DNA of 64,000 nucleotides from assembly GCF_018448925.1 (NCBI RefSeq), contig NZ_RCWE01000007.1, forward strand, positions 1 to 64,000, read 5' to 3'. This document shows positions 34,130-42,799 of this stretch, in pieces; position 1 is the stretch's first letter; every line of letters starts with the position of its first letter. Below the pieces are notes generated by a model. The model did not search any database and was not told the origin of the DNA. It saw nothing but the letters and a program-made list of their open reading frames with translations. The translations under genes and the position numbers were made by a program. This DNA is from Photorhabdus akhurstii. Lineage in GTDB: Bacteria > Pseudomonadota > Gammaproteobacteria > Enterobacterales > Enterobacteriaceae.

Positions 34130-34200
34130 AAAAAGCCTATAATTACTTTATTGATAAGTAATGAAAAATAGAAAACCCAGAATTTGAAAATACTTATAAG

Positions 34201-34629
34201 TTATAATTTCCCAAGCCAACTATTAGCACTCTCAAATAATAACTGATACACATATTCATAAACCTCGATATCAGACTTATATGGATCGGGAATTGCCATT
34301 TTATTTAACCAATGGCCAAAAAGCATTGTTTTCCCCCTGACTCCTAGATTTATCCTATTTACAGCTTCAATATGTCTTTTTTCCATAACCAAAATCAAGC
34401 TTGACTGCTGGCATAATTCACTGGTTAGCTGACGTGCTGTATGTCCATCCAAGGACAATCCATACTTAGCCGCAACCCTACTTGAAAGCTCATTTGCAGG
34501 ATTACCAGCCAAAGCAGATATCCCCGCAGAATAAATCTCTTTCTGGGGAAATATCTGCCGCAATAAACGCTCTCCTGTCGGAGATCGACAGATATTACCC
34601 ACACAAACGACCAGAATAGAATTAAACAT
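34201..34629 (-). CDS. wzb: Wzb low-molecular-weight protein tyrosine phosphatase
   Basis: The 142-residue enzyme has the CX5R signature at the N-terminus (Cys9 to Arg15 in VVCVGNICRSPTGE) and the catalytic Asp loop IPDPYKSD. It dephosphorylates Wzc. ATG 34629 shares a base with the wza stop (TAATG), so the two are translationally coupled. The frame could extend to a GTG at 34641, but coupling and the conserved start favour 34629. Confidence 0.92.
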   Translation of the reverse strand: MFNSILVVCVGNICRSPTGERLLRQIFPQKEIYSAGISALAGNPANELSSRVAAKYGLSLDGHTARQLTSELCQQSSLILVMEKRHIEAVNRINLGVRGKTMLFGHWLNKMAIPDPYKSDIEVYEYVYQLLFESANSWLGKL

Positions 34630-35774
34630 TAATTCGGCCACTTACGAATCCACTTAGTTGTTTCAGTCAGGCTATTAATGCTTGATATCGTTGGCACCAA
34701 CTGATTAATAACCCGATTCCAGCGAACGACTGGAGCACTGGTGACATAGACAATATCGTAAGGTTGCAAATTAAACTCAGTTCCCAACACCAACGCCGTT
34801 GCATCTTTCGCATTGAGCTGATAGATATTGGCTATTTTCCCTTTATTATCAGTTACATTACGCAATGAGCGGATGACAAAAATGCCATTAGCATCACTTG
34901 ATAATTGATCTATACCTTCGGCATTACCCAATGCTTCAGTCAAAGTCATTCCACTGCGATCCATACGCAGAGTAGTCTGTTTTTTGACCTCCCCCATAAC
35001 AAACACTTTCAAATCATCATTACGAGGAATGTATAAAATATCGCCAGAATAGAGCAGACGATTTTGCTTTAGATCACCATTCTGCATTAAATCTTGAAGA
35101 GAAATAATCGTCTCTTTTCCCTTATGAGTCAAAATGATCCTCCGCCAGTCAGCATTTTCGGTTAAGCCGCCAGCATGGTTGATCGCATCAATAATGGTTA
35201 AAGGAACGTTAGTGATAGGTTGTTGAGCAGACCTGGCAACTTCACCTGTTACATAGGCTTTTTGTGAACGGAAAGCAGCAATATTAACATCAACTTGAGG
35301 TGATTCGATGTACTTCGATAACTTATCAGTAATCATTGTGCGCACCTGAGTGACCGTTTTCCCTTTTACATGAAGTTTACCAACATAGGGATAAAAAATC
35401 GTTCCATCAGAATGCACCCAGTTTCCCGTATCACTGGCACTACGGTATTGCCCGGCTGGTATCGTCAATTCAGGATGATCCCAAACAGTAACCATAATGA
35501 CATCCCCCACACCAATACGGTATTCATACTGTTGTAACTCTTTATCTAATTCAGGATTAGGACGTGCAATAGCAGAATTCACTCGTAACTTTTCAATTAA
35601 CTGTGGTGTTACTGGATAAACGTTTACCAAATTATTAATATCATAGTTACTATCATCATCATTGATTATTTCTTTATTATAAACAGTAAGGCCACTCCCA
35701 GGCACAACAGTACAACCACCTAATAGTGTAGAACAGGACAACGCCAGAACTATAATTAATTCCTTAATATTCAT
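34629..35774 (-). CDS. wza: Wza outer-membrane polysaccharide export lipoprotein
   Basis: The 381-residue lipoprotein has signal and lipobox LLGGC (Cys21). The polysaccharide export domain ([20 protein letters not shown], then GRYRS-like and [15 protein letters not shown]) and SLBB domains ([20 protein letters not shown], then [20 protein letters not shown]) follow, then the C-terminal amphipathic helix that spans the outer membrane ([20 protein letters not shown]). It forms the octameric export channel. It is the first gene of wza-wzb-wzc. The long AT-rich leader upstream contains a minus-strand terminator-like hairpin. Confidence 0.93.
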   Translation of the reverse strand: MNIKELIIVLALSCSTLLGGCTVVPGSGLTVYNKEIINDDDSNYDINNLVNVYPVTPQLIEKLRVNSAIARPNPELDKELQQYEYRIGVGDVIMVTVWDHPELTIPAGQYRSASDTGNWVHSDGTIFYPYVGKLHVKGKTVTQVRTMITDKLSKYIESPQVDVNIAAFRSQKAYVTGEVARSAQQPITNVPLTIIDAINHAGGLTENADWRRIILTHKGKETIISLQDLMQNGDLKQNRLLYSGDILYIPRNDDLKVFVMGEVKKQTTLRMDRSGMTLTEALGNAEGIDQLSSDANGIFVIRSLRNVTDNKGKIANIYQLNAKDATALVLGTEFNLQPYDIVYVTSAPVVRWNRVINQLVPTISSINSLTETTKWIRKWPN

Positions 35775-36442
35775 CAGAAATTTATCCTTAAAAAATAATA
35801 AACAAAAAAGAATACAGAAAATAGTATTAATTATAATCTCCCTAACAAAACTAGATTATAATATAATAAAATATAATATAATATAAAAATTTTGCTTAAG
35901 GGCCACAAGACACTAGGCTACTGGTCGTATCACTTGGTAAAAACAATAGAAATCAACTTAATGGCTTTGAAAAATTCAGGCCATTAAATAATAGGTAGTA
36001 AATTTATTAATTATTTTATTATTTAATATATCTTATAAGATATTATTGCAAACAGAAAGTAAGAGCGACCCATAAAATAATAGTGAAGATATTTATCAGA
36101 ATTTATCGGAACTGAATACATACTCTCGATAACATTGTGAAAAAACACGGACCTACTTACATCAAATCCGTGTTCATATAAGAGACTTTAGTAATTAAGA
36201 TGATAGAAAATAAAAAAACAACCAACTAACCTATCAAAAAACGCCAATTATAAAACCATAAATTTTGCCATATTATAAATAATAGCTCGGTAGTATCGAA
36301 TATTTTTAGATTGTTTTAATTTTGAAGCTCACCACTTTGTACTTTTCTCTTTTATCAACTACCATTATCGATTGTTTTATATAGCAATAGAAGATCTGAG
36401 AATTGGGCATATTCCACAAAAACTTTATCAACTGGGATTACC
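35775..36442 (-). promoter_or_regulatory. Long leader region of wza with an attenuator-like hairpin
   Basis: This 668-base gap holds no gene. On the minus strand AACACGGA and TCCGTGTT (36144-36174) form an 8-bp stem followed by a T6 run, 370 bases ahead of wza. A run of overlapping TATAATATA repeats lies at about 35852-35888. I found no full JUMPstart/ops element; GGTAGTTG (complement of 36356-36363) is only a partial match to the ops core. Confidence 0.55.
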
Positions 36443-36838
36443 ATGAAAAAATCAACCATACTAAGAATCGCCAGACCAACTGACAACTTAACTAAAATTT
36501 CTGAAATGTACTGCCAAGGTTTAGGATTTATTATCCTGGAGCAATTCGAAGATCATGAAAATTTTGATGGTATTATTCTAGGGCATCCAAACCATCTCTG
36601 GCATCTCGAATTTACCCATCATCGTGGCACAACAGTAGGAAGATCCCCCACGCAGGACAATTTATTGGCCTTCTATATATCAGACCATTCAGAATGGTTA
36701 GAGCAGATATCATTAATGAGAAACGCTGGCTTTATTGCAGTCCCCTCTTACAACCCATATTGGGATATTGATGGTAAAACATTCGAAGATATTGATGGTT
36801 ATCGGGTTGTGTTACAAAACACAGTATTCCCTGTTTGA
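36443..36838 (+). CDS. VOC/glyoxalase-superfamily protein
   Basis: The 131-residue protein has the paired beta-alpha-beta-beta-beta layout of the VOC fold. It starts LRIARPTDNLTKISEMYCQG, where LGFIILEQFEDHENFDGIIL gives the first repeat. HLEFTHHRGT and FEDIDGYRVVLQN supply His/Glu/Asp-rich positions typical of metal sites. Members include glyoxalases, dioxygenases and antibiotic-sequestering proteins, and the exact role is not clear. It is a single gene ending in a bidirectional terminator. Confidence 0.8.
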   Translation: MKKSTILRIARPTDNLTKISEMYCQGLGFIILEQFEDHENFDGIILGHPNHLWHLEFTHHRGTTVGRSPTQDNLLAFYISDHSEWLEQISLMRNAGFIAVPSYNPYWDIDGKTFEDIDGYRVVLQNTVFPV

Positions 36839-36914
36839 TTATTAATCGACCTTAAGCATACTTGCCCTAATAACCAACCCATACCTACGTTGTTTTATAT
36901 TACGCAATAACATT

Positions 36915-36947
36915 ATCAAAACTCAGCTATTGACACTGAGTTTTGAT
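36915..36947. terminator. Bidirectional terminator between VOC gene and lysis cassette
   Basis: ATCAAAACTCAG (36915-36926) and CTGAGTTTTGAT (36936-36947) form a perfect 12-bp stem with a 9-base loop. The stop codon of the minus-strand Rz-like gene lies inside the loop. Confidence 0.8.
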
Positions 36948-37376
36948 ATATTCTTGCAAGTATTTCGTTTGCTGTTCGTTCTCAACAATCATTCTTCGGA
37001 GATCGAAATAATCTTGTTCAGCTGCTGGGTTAAGTCGTGGGGGGACTGCATGGCCCACGCTGCCGGAGGAACCGGCTTTGCCTTGATTACAGGTGGCCGC
37101 GATGCGCAACCGGCGATGACCAGCGGCAACATCGTTGCGAAGCACATCAATTTCAGATTTCGCATTAGCAAGCTCCTTTGTATGCTGATTATCCAGTTCA
37201 GACAGGAGCCTTATCCGCTCCTGCTGATTAACGATTTCATTCTGCTGCTCCAGCAACTCACTCTGTAGCTTAACTGTCGTATCAAGCTGTTTGGTATACT
37301 TACCGTAATAGTGGTAAGCCAGAAGCGAGACAAGCGCTAGTGCAATAACAGTATAACCATGAGAGTTAAACTTCAT
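36927..37376 (-). CDS. Rz-like inner-membrane spanin of a lysis cassette
   Basis: The 149-residue protein has one N-terminal membrane helix (YTVIALALVSLLAYHYYGKY). A long charged coiled-coil ectodomain follows (LQSELLEQQNEIVNQQERIR, then QHTKELANAKSEIDVLRND). This matches lambda-type i-spanins, which span the periplasm and fuse inner and outer membranes in the last step of lysis. The partner Rz1 lipoprotein is encoded inside it in another frame. It is the last gene of holin-endolysin-Rz/Rz1. Confidence 0.87.
   Translation of the reverse strand: MKFNSHGYTVIALALVSLLAYHYYGKYTKQLDTTVKLQSELLEQQNEIVNQQERIRLLSELDNQHTKELANAKSEIDVLRNDVAAGHRRLRIAATCNQGKAGSSGSVGHAVPPRLNPAAEQDYFDLRRMIVENEQQTKYLQEYIKTQCQ
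36989..37165 (-). CDS. Rz1-like spanin lipoprotein embedded in the Rz gene
   Basis: A 58-residue frame inside the Rz-like gene reads MRNLKLMCFATMLPLVIAGC with lipobox VIAGC (Cys20). A Pro-rich stretch follows (ASRPPVIKAKPVPPAAW) and the polar end typical of o-spanins. Full nesting in the other frame is the classical lambda-type arrangement. The ATG at 37171 is an alternative start. In phages this lipoprotein joins Rz across the periplasm. Confidence 0.85.
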   Translation of the reverse strand: MRNLKLMCFATMLPLVIAGCASRPPVIKAKPVPPAAWAMQSPHDLTQQLNKIISISEE

Positions 37377-37385
37377 AATATCGCT

Positions 37386-37787
37386 CTACAAAAGTGAAAA
37401 AGCTTTATCAATGACCGCATTGCTATAAGGCTGACTACCATTTTCCATGGTAATAACGGACTTAAGAAGCTTTGTCATAAATACTTCATTAAATACATCA
37501 ACAACCTGATCACAAGTCACTTCAGTGTCTTTACATACATGGCTAATATAAGCATCAGTATTATTTTCATTATGGGGAGCCCATCGTGAAATGATACCTT
37601 TCACTGTTTTAAGACCATATTTCCGATTGTAATTATGCAGAATTTTAATCATTGCCCGAATACCATATTCAGGGCTGACAAACTGGCAGAAAGATTTGTC
37701 GGTACGTTGTGATTCTGGTACCAAACCTTGCCAATCATCACCCCAACGAATGTTGCCAGGGTTATTATTTCGAATACCTCTGCTCAT
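37386..37787 (-). CDS. Endolysin-like peptidoglycan hydrolase (GIRNNNPGNIR family)
   Basis: The 133-residue soluble protein begins SRGIRNNNPGNIRWGDDWQG and continues FCQFVSPEYGIRAMIKILHN. This is the signature of phage structural-protein-P5-like lysozyme-fold muramidases. It has no signal peptide, so it depends on the neighbouring holin for release. It lies between holin and spanin genes. The catalytic residues are not assignable without alignment. Confidence 0.85.
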   Translation of the reverse strand: MSRGIRNNNPGNIRWGDDWQGLVPESQRTDKSFCQFVSPEYGIRAMIKILHNYNRKYGLKTVKGIISRWAPHNENNTDAYISHVCKDTEVTCDQVVDVFNEVFMTKLLKSVITMENGSQPYSNAVIDKAFSLL

Positions 37788-37796
37788 AATTCACTC

Positions 37797-38123
37797 CTAC
37801 TGTTTATTACCTGTTTTGTTATTAACAACTTTTCTTAAGATCTGACCAAAATAGTCAGTTCCCAGATAACCAATAATGACACTGCCGATGTAAGCCAAGT
37901 CCGTGCTCATACCAAAAAAATTCAACACATCACGGATAAACCAAGCAATCATGGCACACATAATAGAATCCATAATTGACGTCCAAAATTTACCGCCGTT
38001 ATATCGACCTCTGAGATAAGCCATTGCGGCAGCCAGTGCCGCTCCTATACCTTGTTCTTTGACTGACAGCAACCATACCCATAGCTGCATCCAGATGTCA
38101 GGCTGTTTATCCATGTATTTCAT
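37797..38123 (-). CDS. Lambda-family phage holin
   Basis: The 108-residue protein has three hydrophobic stretches (QLWVWLLSVKEQGIGAALAA, then SIMDSIMCAMIAWFIRDVLN, then LAYIGSVIIGYLGTDYFGQI) and a charged KVVNNKTGNKQ tail, as in class I/III holins annotated as 'phage holin, lambda family'. GGAG lies six bases before ATG 38123, and an internal ATG at 38114 offers a dual start. It opens the cytoplasmic membrane for the endolysin. Confidence 0.85.
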   Translation of the reverse strand: MKYMDKQPDIWMQLWVWLLSVKEQGIGAALAAAMAYLRGRYNGGKFWTSIMDSIMCAMIAWFIRDVLNFFGMSTDLAYIGSVIIGYLGTDYFGQILRKVVNNKTGNKQ

Positions 38124-38891
38124 CCTTTACTCCCATTCATATAATGGGAATCCATAGGCTGCCGTGTAGCCTTAAATTTCAGTTAATAGGAATACTGCGA
38201 AATCAGTAGAATAAGAAAAGGCCACACATAGCGCAGCCTTAAATTTTATAAGGTGATTACTTACATTTAGTATAATATCGAGCTCATCAACAAACTCTGG
38301 TTGTATGTCATTACGTATAAGGGAATAATAATAATTAACAGATACATAATTTATTAAGGCATTAACTATTCCAATTAAACAATACTCTTTCTGTTAGCTA
38401 TTATTCTACAAGAAACCATATTCTATCTATTTTTTAATTTCCCAATAATCCATCCTTCAATCAAAAGCAAAGAATTATTACTTCGCCTTGAACCTGTTAC
38501 TTTCAAGTATCAACATGATCACCGTGTACTTAAAATCTGGAATGTATTTTTATCTTGTTATAGTGATCTCATTTCTGCTGATTCATTTAAAAACAAAATA
38601 AACGCTAAATCAAGGCTAAATCACTTCTCCATCTTTCTAATATAAAAACCTTTGTTTCTATCAATTTGCGCAAATACCCCTAAATATATGCTGATATTTT
38701 CAATCATTTAACCTGGAAAAATGAACGTTCACAGGAAGATTTTTGTTACTCAAACAAACAATTATATCCAAAATATTTTATATCCTCACCGCCAACTTAA
38801 ATGTTGGATTACCCTTCCCAATAGATTGTGAAATGACAAAGTAATCAGGTGAAAACAATTAAAAAATAGAGCATCTAACATATCATAGCCA
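38124..38891. other. 768-base gap upstream of the lysis cassette
   Basis: The gap is AT-rich with no gene. The short run AGCCTTAAATTT occurs twice (near 38170 and 38240), which could be a binding repeat for cassette control. I see no phage antiterminator or promoter motif with confidence. Confidence 0.5.
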
Positions 38892-39878
38892 CTAGCCCAT
38901 AAATCTCCTTAATACTAATATTAGATTACAACGTATAATGAACCACAATTCATGATAATTATGTACACCTGGCAATAAATCTCTCAAAGCAATTTTTTCA
39001 ATAAAACGTTTCGCAAGTAATTTTTTTAAGGCAGGATCTTTTATCCTTTTTCTATACAAAATAAAAAAACTGCCAACCTCTCGTATTGCATGACGGCTCA
39101 GTGATCTTCTTAACGACTTTTCACCTTTAATTTCTTTTGAGATGTTAATAATTGAATCAACTACAGTAATATAGCTATCAGCCCGATGATATAATTTTTT
39201 AATTTCTTTTGAGCGAGTTATTGATTCCAAATTATGTCGATAACAATATAATAACTCCTCACAAAAGCCAATTCGATTCGCGATAAGTGACAAATTAATG
39301 GTCCATAAAATATCTTCGTGAAGGGTATTGTCTTTAAAACTTAGCTGGTTATTTATAATCAGCTCCTTTTTAATAAGTTGTAACCAAACAAAATGTGGCC
39401 ATTCTCTACATTCAACACAATACTCTATCCACTCTTTACCCGTTAATACCCTGCCATAAGGTTGTCTACGTGTTATTCTTTTATTCTCCTGTAAGTATGG
39501 CTCTTCTGTGAAACTAACTCCATTGCCAATTAACACATCTAATTTCTGTGCAATAGCTTGATCAAGCCATTTTCTTAATATTTGCGGTTTCAGCCAATCG
39601 TCACTATCAATAAATAAAACCCACTCTCCTCTTGCATATTTTATGCCATGATTTCTAGCTACTGAAACACCACGGTTTTCTTGATTAAAGATCCGTATTC
39701 TATTATCTCTTTTTTTATATTCATTAATTACTCCTAAGCTATTATCCGTTGAGCCGTCATTAATAATAACAACCTCAAAATTAACATTCTCTTGCACAGA
39801 TATTGAATCTAACAAGCAGGCTATATAACTTTCATTATTAAATAGTGGGATAATGATAGTAATATCAAACTGAAACAT
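38892..39878 (-). CDS. Family-2 glycosyltransferase
   Basis: The 328-residue GT-A enzyme has ITIIIPLFNNESYIACLLDS, then VVIINDGSTDNSLGVINEYK, NRGVSVARNHGI and the metal-binding DSDD in WVLFIDSDDWLKP near residue 95. LHEDILWTINLSL supplies the acceptor-side acidic ED. It transfers a sugar to a glycan on the cytoplasmic side. AAGGA lies before the ATG. It stands alone, which suggests modification of LPS or another surface glycan. Confidence 0.9.
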   Translation of the reverse strand: MFQFDITIIIPLFNNESYIACLLDSISVQENVNFEVVIINDGSTDNSLGVINEYKKRDNRIRIFNQENRGVSVARNHGIKYARGEWVLFIDSDDWLKPQILRKWLDQAIAQKLDVLIGNGVSFTEEPYLQENKRITRRQPYGRVLTGKEWIEYCVECREWPHFVWLQLIKKELIINNQLSFKDNTLHEDILWTINLSLIANRIGFCEELLYCYRHNLESITRSKEIKKLYHRADSYITVVDSIINISKEIKGEKSLRRSLSRHAIREVGSFFILYRKRIKDPALKKLLAKRFIEKIALRDLLPGVHNYHELWFIIRCNLILVLRRFMG

Positions 39879-40473
39879 CTATAGTCCTTTTAATGAATTA
39901 GTTGTTTTTGATAAGAACATTATTTTCATAGTAAAAATGTGCCTTTTCCCCATTGCTATTCACAGACCATACAATATTTTAAGCATCAGTTATAGATGGG
40001 ATTAAAATTTTCATCAAAAAAGCAGATGATTAAGTGTGATAATGATGAAAGAATATATCTGTAATTTACACATTACCGTCTCTTGTAAAGATAGAAACAT
40101 TCATCCAAACCTATTGGAACAGTTTAAATAAATCGGTAAATGTAGCAGATAAAATCAACAGAATATTTTTGATTTACTAAGATTACTGTAATCTTACACA
40201 TATAAATACAATTAAATATTTTAAGGTAAAAAAACAAATGTAATCAAAAATAAGAAATAGAATAAAACAATAGAGAAGGGCGAAAAACATTAACTATATT
40301 TACTAGCTATAATAATATAATAGATGTAAAGCTTATCATGACCAATTAGAAAATAATATTAAAATAGATATTATAGTAGATGCTACTCTTATTTAACCTA
40401 TAATCAAATGGCATTTAAAAATTTAAAAGGCAATAATTATTGCCTTATTTATTAATGGAGAAATATTTAAAAC
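39879..40473. other. AT-rich gap before the T3S locus
   Basis: There is no gene. AAGGCAATAATTATTGCCTT at 40427-40446 is a perfect palindrome with a T-rich end on the minus strand, 28 bases after the exsB-like stop, and is the likely terminator of exsCEB. The remainder is featureless. Confidence 0.65.
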
Positions 40474-40863
40474 TCATAAACATTCTGGATAACACGGTAA
40501 AGGAGACAATTGCACTATAATTCTTTTTCCTGCAACAACTCGTTGTTGACTTTTCGCCTGTATCGCTCGTTTCCCATCCCAACGTAAACGGGCCTTTAAG
40601 AATAACTCACCATGAGAAAACTGTGGGCTTAAACGCATAGAAAAAGTGAGGGGTAACATGTCCAAGCGATAATACATCTCACCCACTGTCAATACTTTAC
40701 CTTCAACCACAGTAAGCAACGACACCTCAACGTCTGCCGTTTTAGGCAGAGAAACCGGCATGGTCACATCTCCCTCAATCAACCGTGATGCATCATGCTT
40801 GACTACTTCACTGACACAACCAGTAATCAGCAAGCACAACAAGACCAGCCCTATTTTGGTCAC
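40474..40863 (-). CDS. exsB: ExsB/YscW-type T3S pilotin lipoprotein
   Basis: The 129-residue lipoprotein (MTKIGLVLLCLLITGC, Cys16) has the beta-rich body of YscW/ExsB pilotins: VTMPVSLPKTADVEVSLLTV, then YRLDMLPLTFSMRLSPQF, then RLRWDGKRAI. Pilotins guide the secretin SctC to the outer membrane. It overlaps exsE by four bases (ATGA) and ends the exsC-exsE-exsB operon. In Yersinia virG sits next to lcrF; here it is far from exsA. Confidence 0.85.
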   Translation of the reverse strand: MTKIGLVLLCLLITGCVSEVVKHDASRLIEGDVTMPVSLPKTADVEVSLLTVVEGKVLTVGEMYYRLDMLPLTFSMRLSPQFSHGELFLKARLRWDGKRAIQAKSQQRVVAGKRIIVQLSPLPCYPECL

Positions 40864-41093
40864 GGCTGGCTGATCCTACGTTGTGACAACGGAGTATGCT
40901 GCCCATCCAACAAACGCTGCAATGTTGTCTCATGTTCAAGCCCTACGACAAGACCTCTACTTAGCACCACAGAAAGTGGCTCATTAACATTTTGCGGTAT
41001 GTGTCCCAAAGTAACCCGACGGCCGCAACAAAGACTATTATTTTCATGGGGCACGCTTGTTAAATGAATGGGTAACGAATTTTCAATTTTCAT
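40860..41093 (-). CDS. exsE: ExsE-like T3S regulatory substrate
   Basis: The 77-residue protein resembles Pseudomonas ExsE at both ends: MKIENSLPIHLTS at the N-terminus and TLQRLLDGQHTPLSQRR near the C-terminus. ExsE binds the chaperone ExsC and is secreted when the injectisome opens. This frees ExsC to sequester ExsD and so releases the activator ExsA. It overlaps both neighbours by four bases. Its low conservation makes position and tail motif the best evidence. Confidence 0.8.
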   Translation of the reverse strand: MKIENSLPIHLTSVPHENNSLCCGRRVTLGHIPQNVNEPLSVVLSRGLVVGLEHETTLQRLLDGQHTPLSQRRISQP

Positions 41094-41536
41094 ACTCGCA
41101 TTCCCAAAGATTCGCGCTGTTGAGAGTCAGCCGGAAGTTGAGCTTGCAATAACTCCTGCCAAAACTCAGCATGATCTAACATACTTGAAAGGCTTTCTTC
41201 AAAGAGAGCCAAATTTAGCCGACTAGCTGACATCTGCCGATAAAGCTGTACCATTAGCGTTGACTCATCAAAACCAAAATGAAGATCAAACTGATACCAA
41301 TGACGATTAAAACTGGCTAATTGACGGAAAATCCCTTCTCCAACCGCAGTAATATCAGCTACATCTATCTGTAAAACGAGCTGGTCGCGTTCAGGAATTA
41401 AGATCAAAGAGAGGTGAAGGTGCTCATCAAAACAGAGAGCGGCCACACCTTCATGATTTAAAGCCAGGTGCGGCAAGCCGAATTTAACAGCAAATTCAGA
41501 CAAAACTTGGTTGACGATGGCTATCACATCCATCAT
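41090..41536 (-). CDS. exsC: ExsC-like chaperone and anti-anti-activator
   Basis: The 148-residue acidic protein has the class I T3S chaperone fold: VNQVLSEFAVKFGLPHLALN, then LSLILIPERDQLVLQIDVAD, then HFGFDESTLMVQLYRQM. The exsC-exsE-exsB order supports ExsC. In Pseudomonas ExsC is a dimer that alternates between ExsE and ExsD. A GAGTAACCC ribosome region precedes ATGATG. An ExsA-like site lies at 41651-41674. Confidence 0.85.
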   Translation of the reverse strand: MMDVIAIVNQVLSEFAVKFGLPHLALNHEGVAALCFDEHLHLSLILIPERDQLVLQIDVADITAVGEGIFRQLASFNRHWYQFDLHFGFDESTLMVQLYRQMSASRLNLALFEESLSSMLDHAEFWQELLQAQLPADSQQRESLGMRV

Positions 41537-41903
41537 GGGTTACTCCTGCTAGAGAAGGCAATCAGACCAACTTGAACTACCGAATGGTCAAACAAACGGG
41601 TTACTCCCGCAGAAAAGGGGGCCAGTTTACTACCATCATCTTTTGTGCCTCTGTCACTCAAGGGCAATTCTTTTAATAAAAAGGTCACTCCGGTGATTAT
41701 CAAAAACCAAACACCAGAGCATAGACGCGTGCTTTTTTTCCTTAACACGTTCTGCCTGTCAAAGATTGAAATCTTAATTGGGTATTTTCGCTTTTCTATA
41801 CTTTTACCTTTAACGCTATTAGTAGATTTTAAAAACGAGCTTAAATAGCAGCATCCATCGATAAGAGCGCACCTCTCGGTGCACTCAGACTTATTCGCTA
41901 GCA
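41537..41903 (-). promoter_or_regulatory. exsC promoter region with an ExsA-like site
   Basis: On the minus strand the segment at 41674-41651 reads AAAAGAATTGCCC, then a three-base gap, then AGTGACAG. It matches the ExsA consensus I recall (A-tract, GRCY, YTGAYAK) at most positions. A TAGTAA -10 candidate begins at 41632, two bases off the 35-base spacing seen at the other sites. The rest of this 367-base gap has no gene. Confidence 0.5.
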
Positions 41904-42788
41904 TTACACCACGCCAGTCGCCGCGCGCCATGCTTGGACATGACTCTGATAAAGCTGCTGTATCAATTGCAAAACCTCTCTCATGAAGTTGTTATTCAAT
42001 GAGATCTGATCTTCACTCTTCTGTTTTTCATGTTGAGAAATAGATGAATCCACTTCATGTTCTTTAGCTTTAGCCTGAGAAAGTCCCTGTTCTACCTGCA
42101 CCGAATTATTGGACATACTCTCTAAAGATTTCATCACTGAACTTAAGAACTGCTGCTTACTGTTACGACTTTCAAAAACCAAGGTAATAGATTTCAGAGC
42201 ACTCTTGTCAGCATCTTGTGCTACATTCCATACTCTACCAATTGCTGCCCGATCCGCATCGCTACTCTTACCTAGCTGTTCCAACTTAAGATCAATTAAT
42301 TCGTTACGACCAGCAATATTACCTTCCAACGTCTTCTGCTGCTTAATCGCTTGACTATTTTTAGCGGAAGAAAAACCACCTATCAGCCCCGAACCAATCG
42401 TCATTAAGCCTGAAACCACTGCCATAGCAATCATCAATTTGGCGCTATGTCGCATCTCATCCACTTGTGACTTCTGAGCATCAATGGACGCTTTATTTTC
42501 AGTGTCACGCTGCAAAATACCCAGTTCACGCATCCTCTTTGCAATCTCAAACAGCAGCGACATCATATCTAGCGTATTATTTAATTCTTGTCCGACATTT
42601 CCTAAGCGACTGGGATCGAAACCCTGTTTCGGTACAATCAATTCAACCTTATCCGTGAGCCTGGTTTTTTCCGACTGTTGAATAGCAGCTTCATGTGTTG
42701 TCGGTGTGGGGATTTTGTCAGTTACAATATCAACACTATTATTGACACTGTTCACCTGAGAACTACTGATATTATTAATAGCTTCCAT
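41904..42788 (-). CDS. lopD: YopD/PopD-type minor translocator
   Basis: The 294-residue protein has the one-membrane-helix layout of the minor translocator: a hydrophobic segment LMIAMAVVSGLMTIGSGLIG (about residues 118-137). Coiled coils flank it, with an amphipathic C-terminal helix (FMREVLQLIQQLYQSHVQAW). With LopB it forms the pore in the host membrane. It is bound by LcrH before secretion and ends the lcrGVH-lopBD operon. Confidence 0.88.
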   Translation of the reverse strand: MEAINNISSSQVNSVNNSVDIVTDKIPTPTTHEAAIQQSEKTRLTDKVELIVPKQGFDPSRLGNVGQELNNTLDMMSLLFEIAKRMRELGILQRDTENKASIDAQKSQVDEMRHSAKLMIAMAVVSGLMTIGSGLIGGFSSAKNSQAIKQQKTLEGNIAGRNELIDLKLEQLGKSSDADRAAIGRVWNVAQDADKSALKSITLVFESRNSKQQFLSSVMKSLESMSNNSVQVEQGLSQAKAKEHEVDSSISQHEKQKSEDQISLNNNFMREVLQLIQQLYQSHVQAWRAATGVV

Positions 42789-42799
42789 CTTCTTACTCC

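Noticed and set aside
41533-41931. 132-residue minus-strand frame between lopD and exsC
   Set aside because: It has no family features, overlaps the lopD end and the predicted exsC promoter, and lacks a ribosome site.
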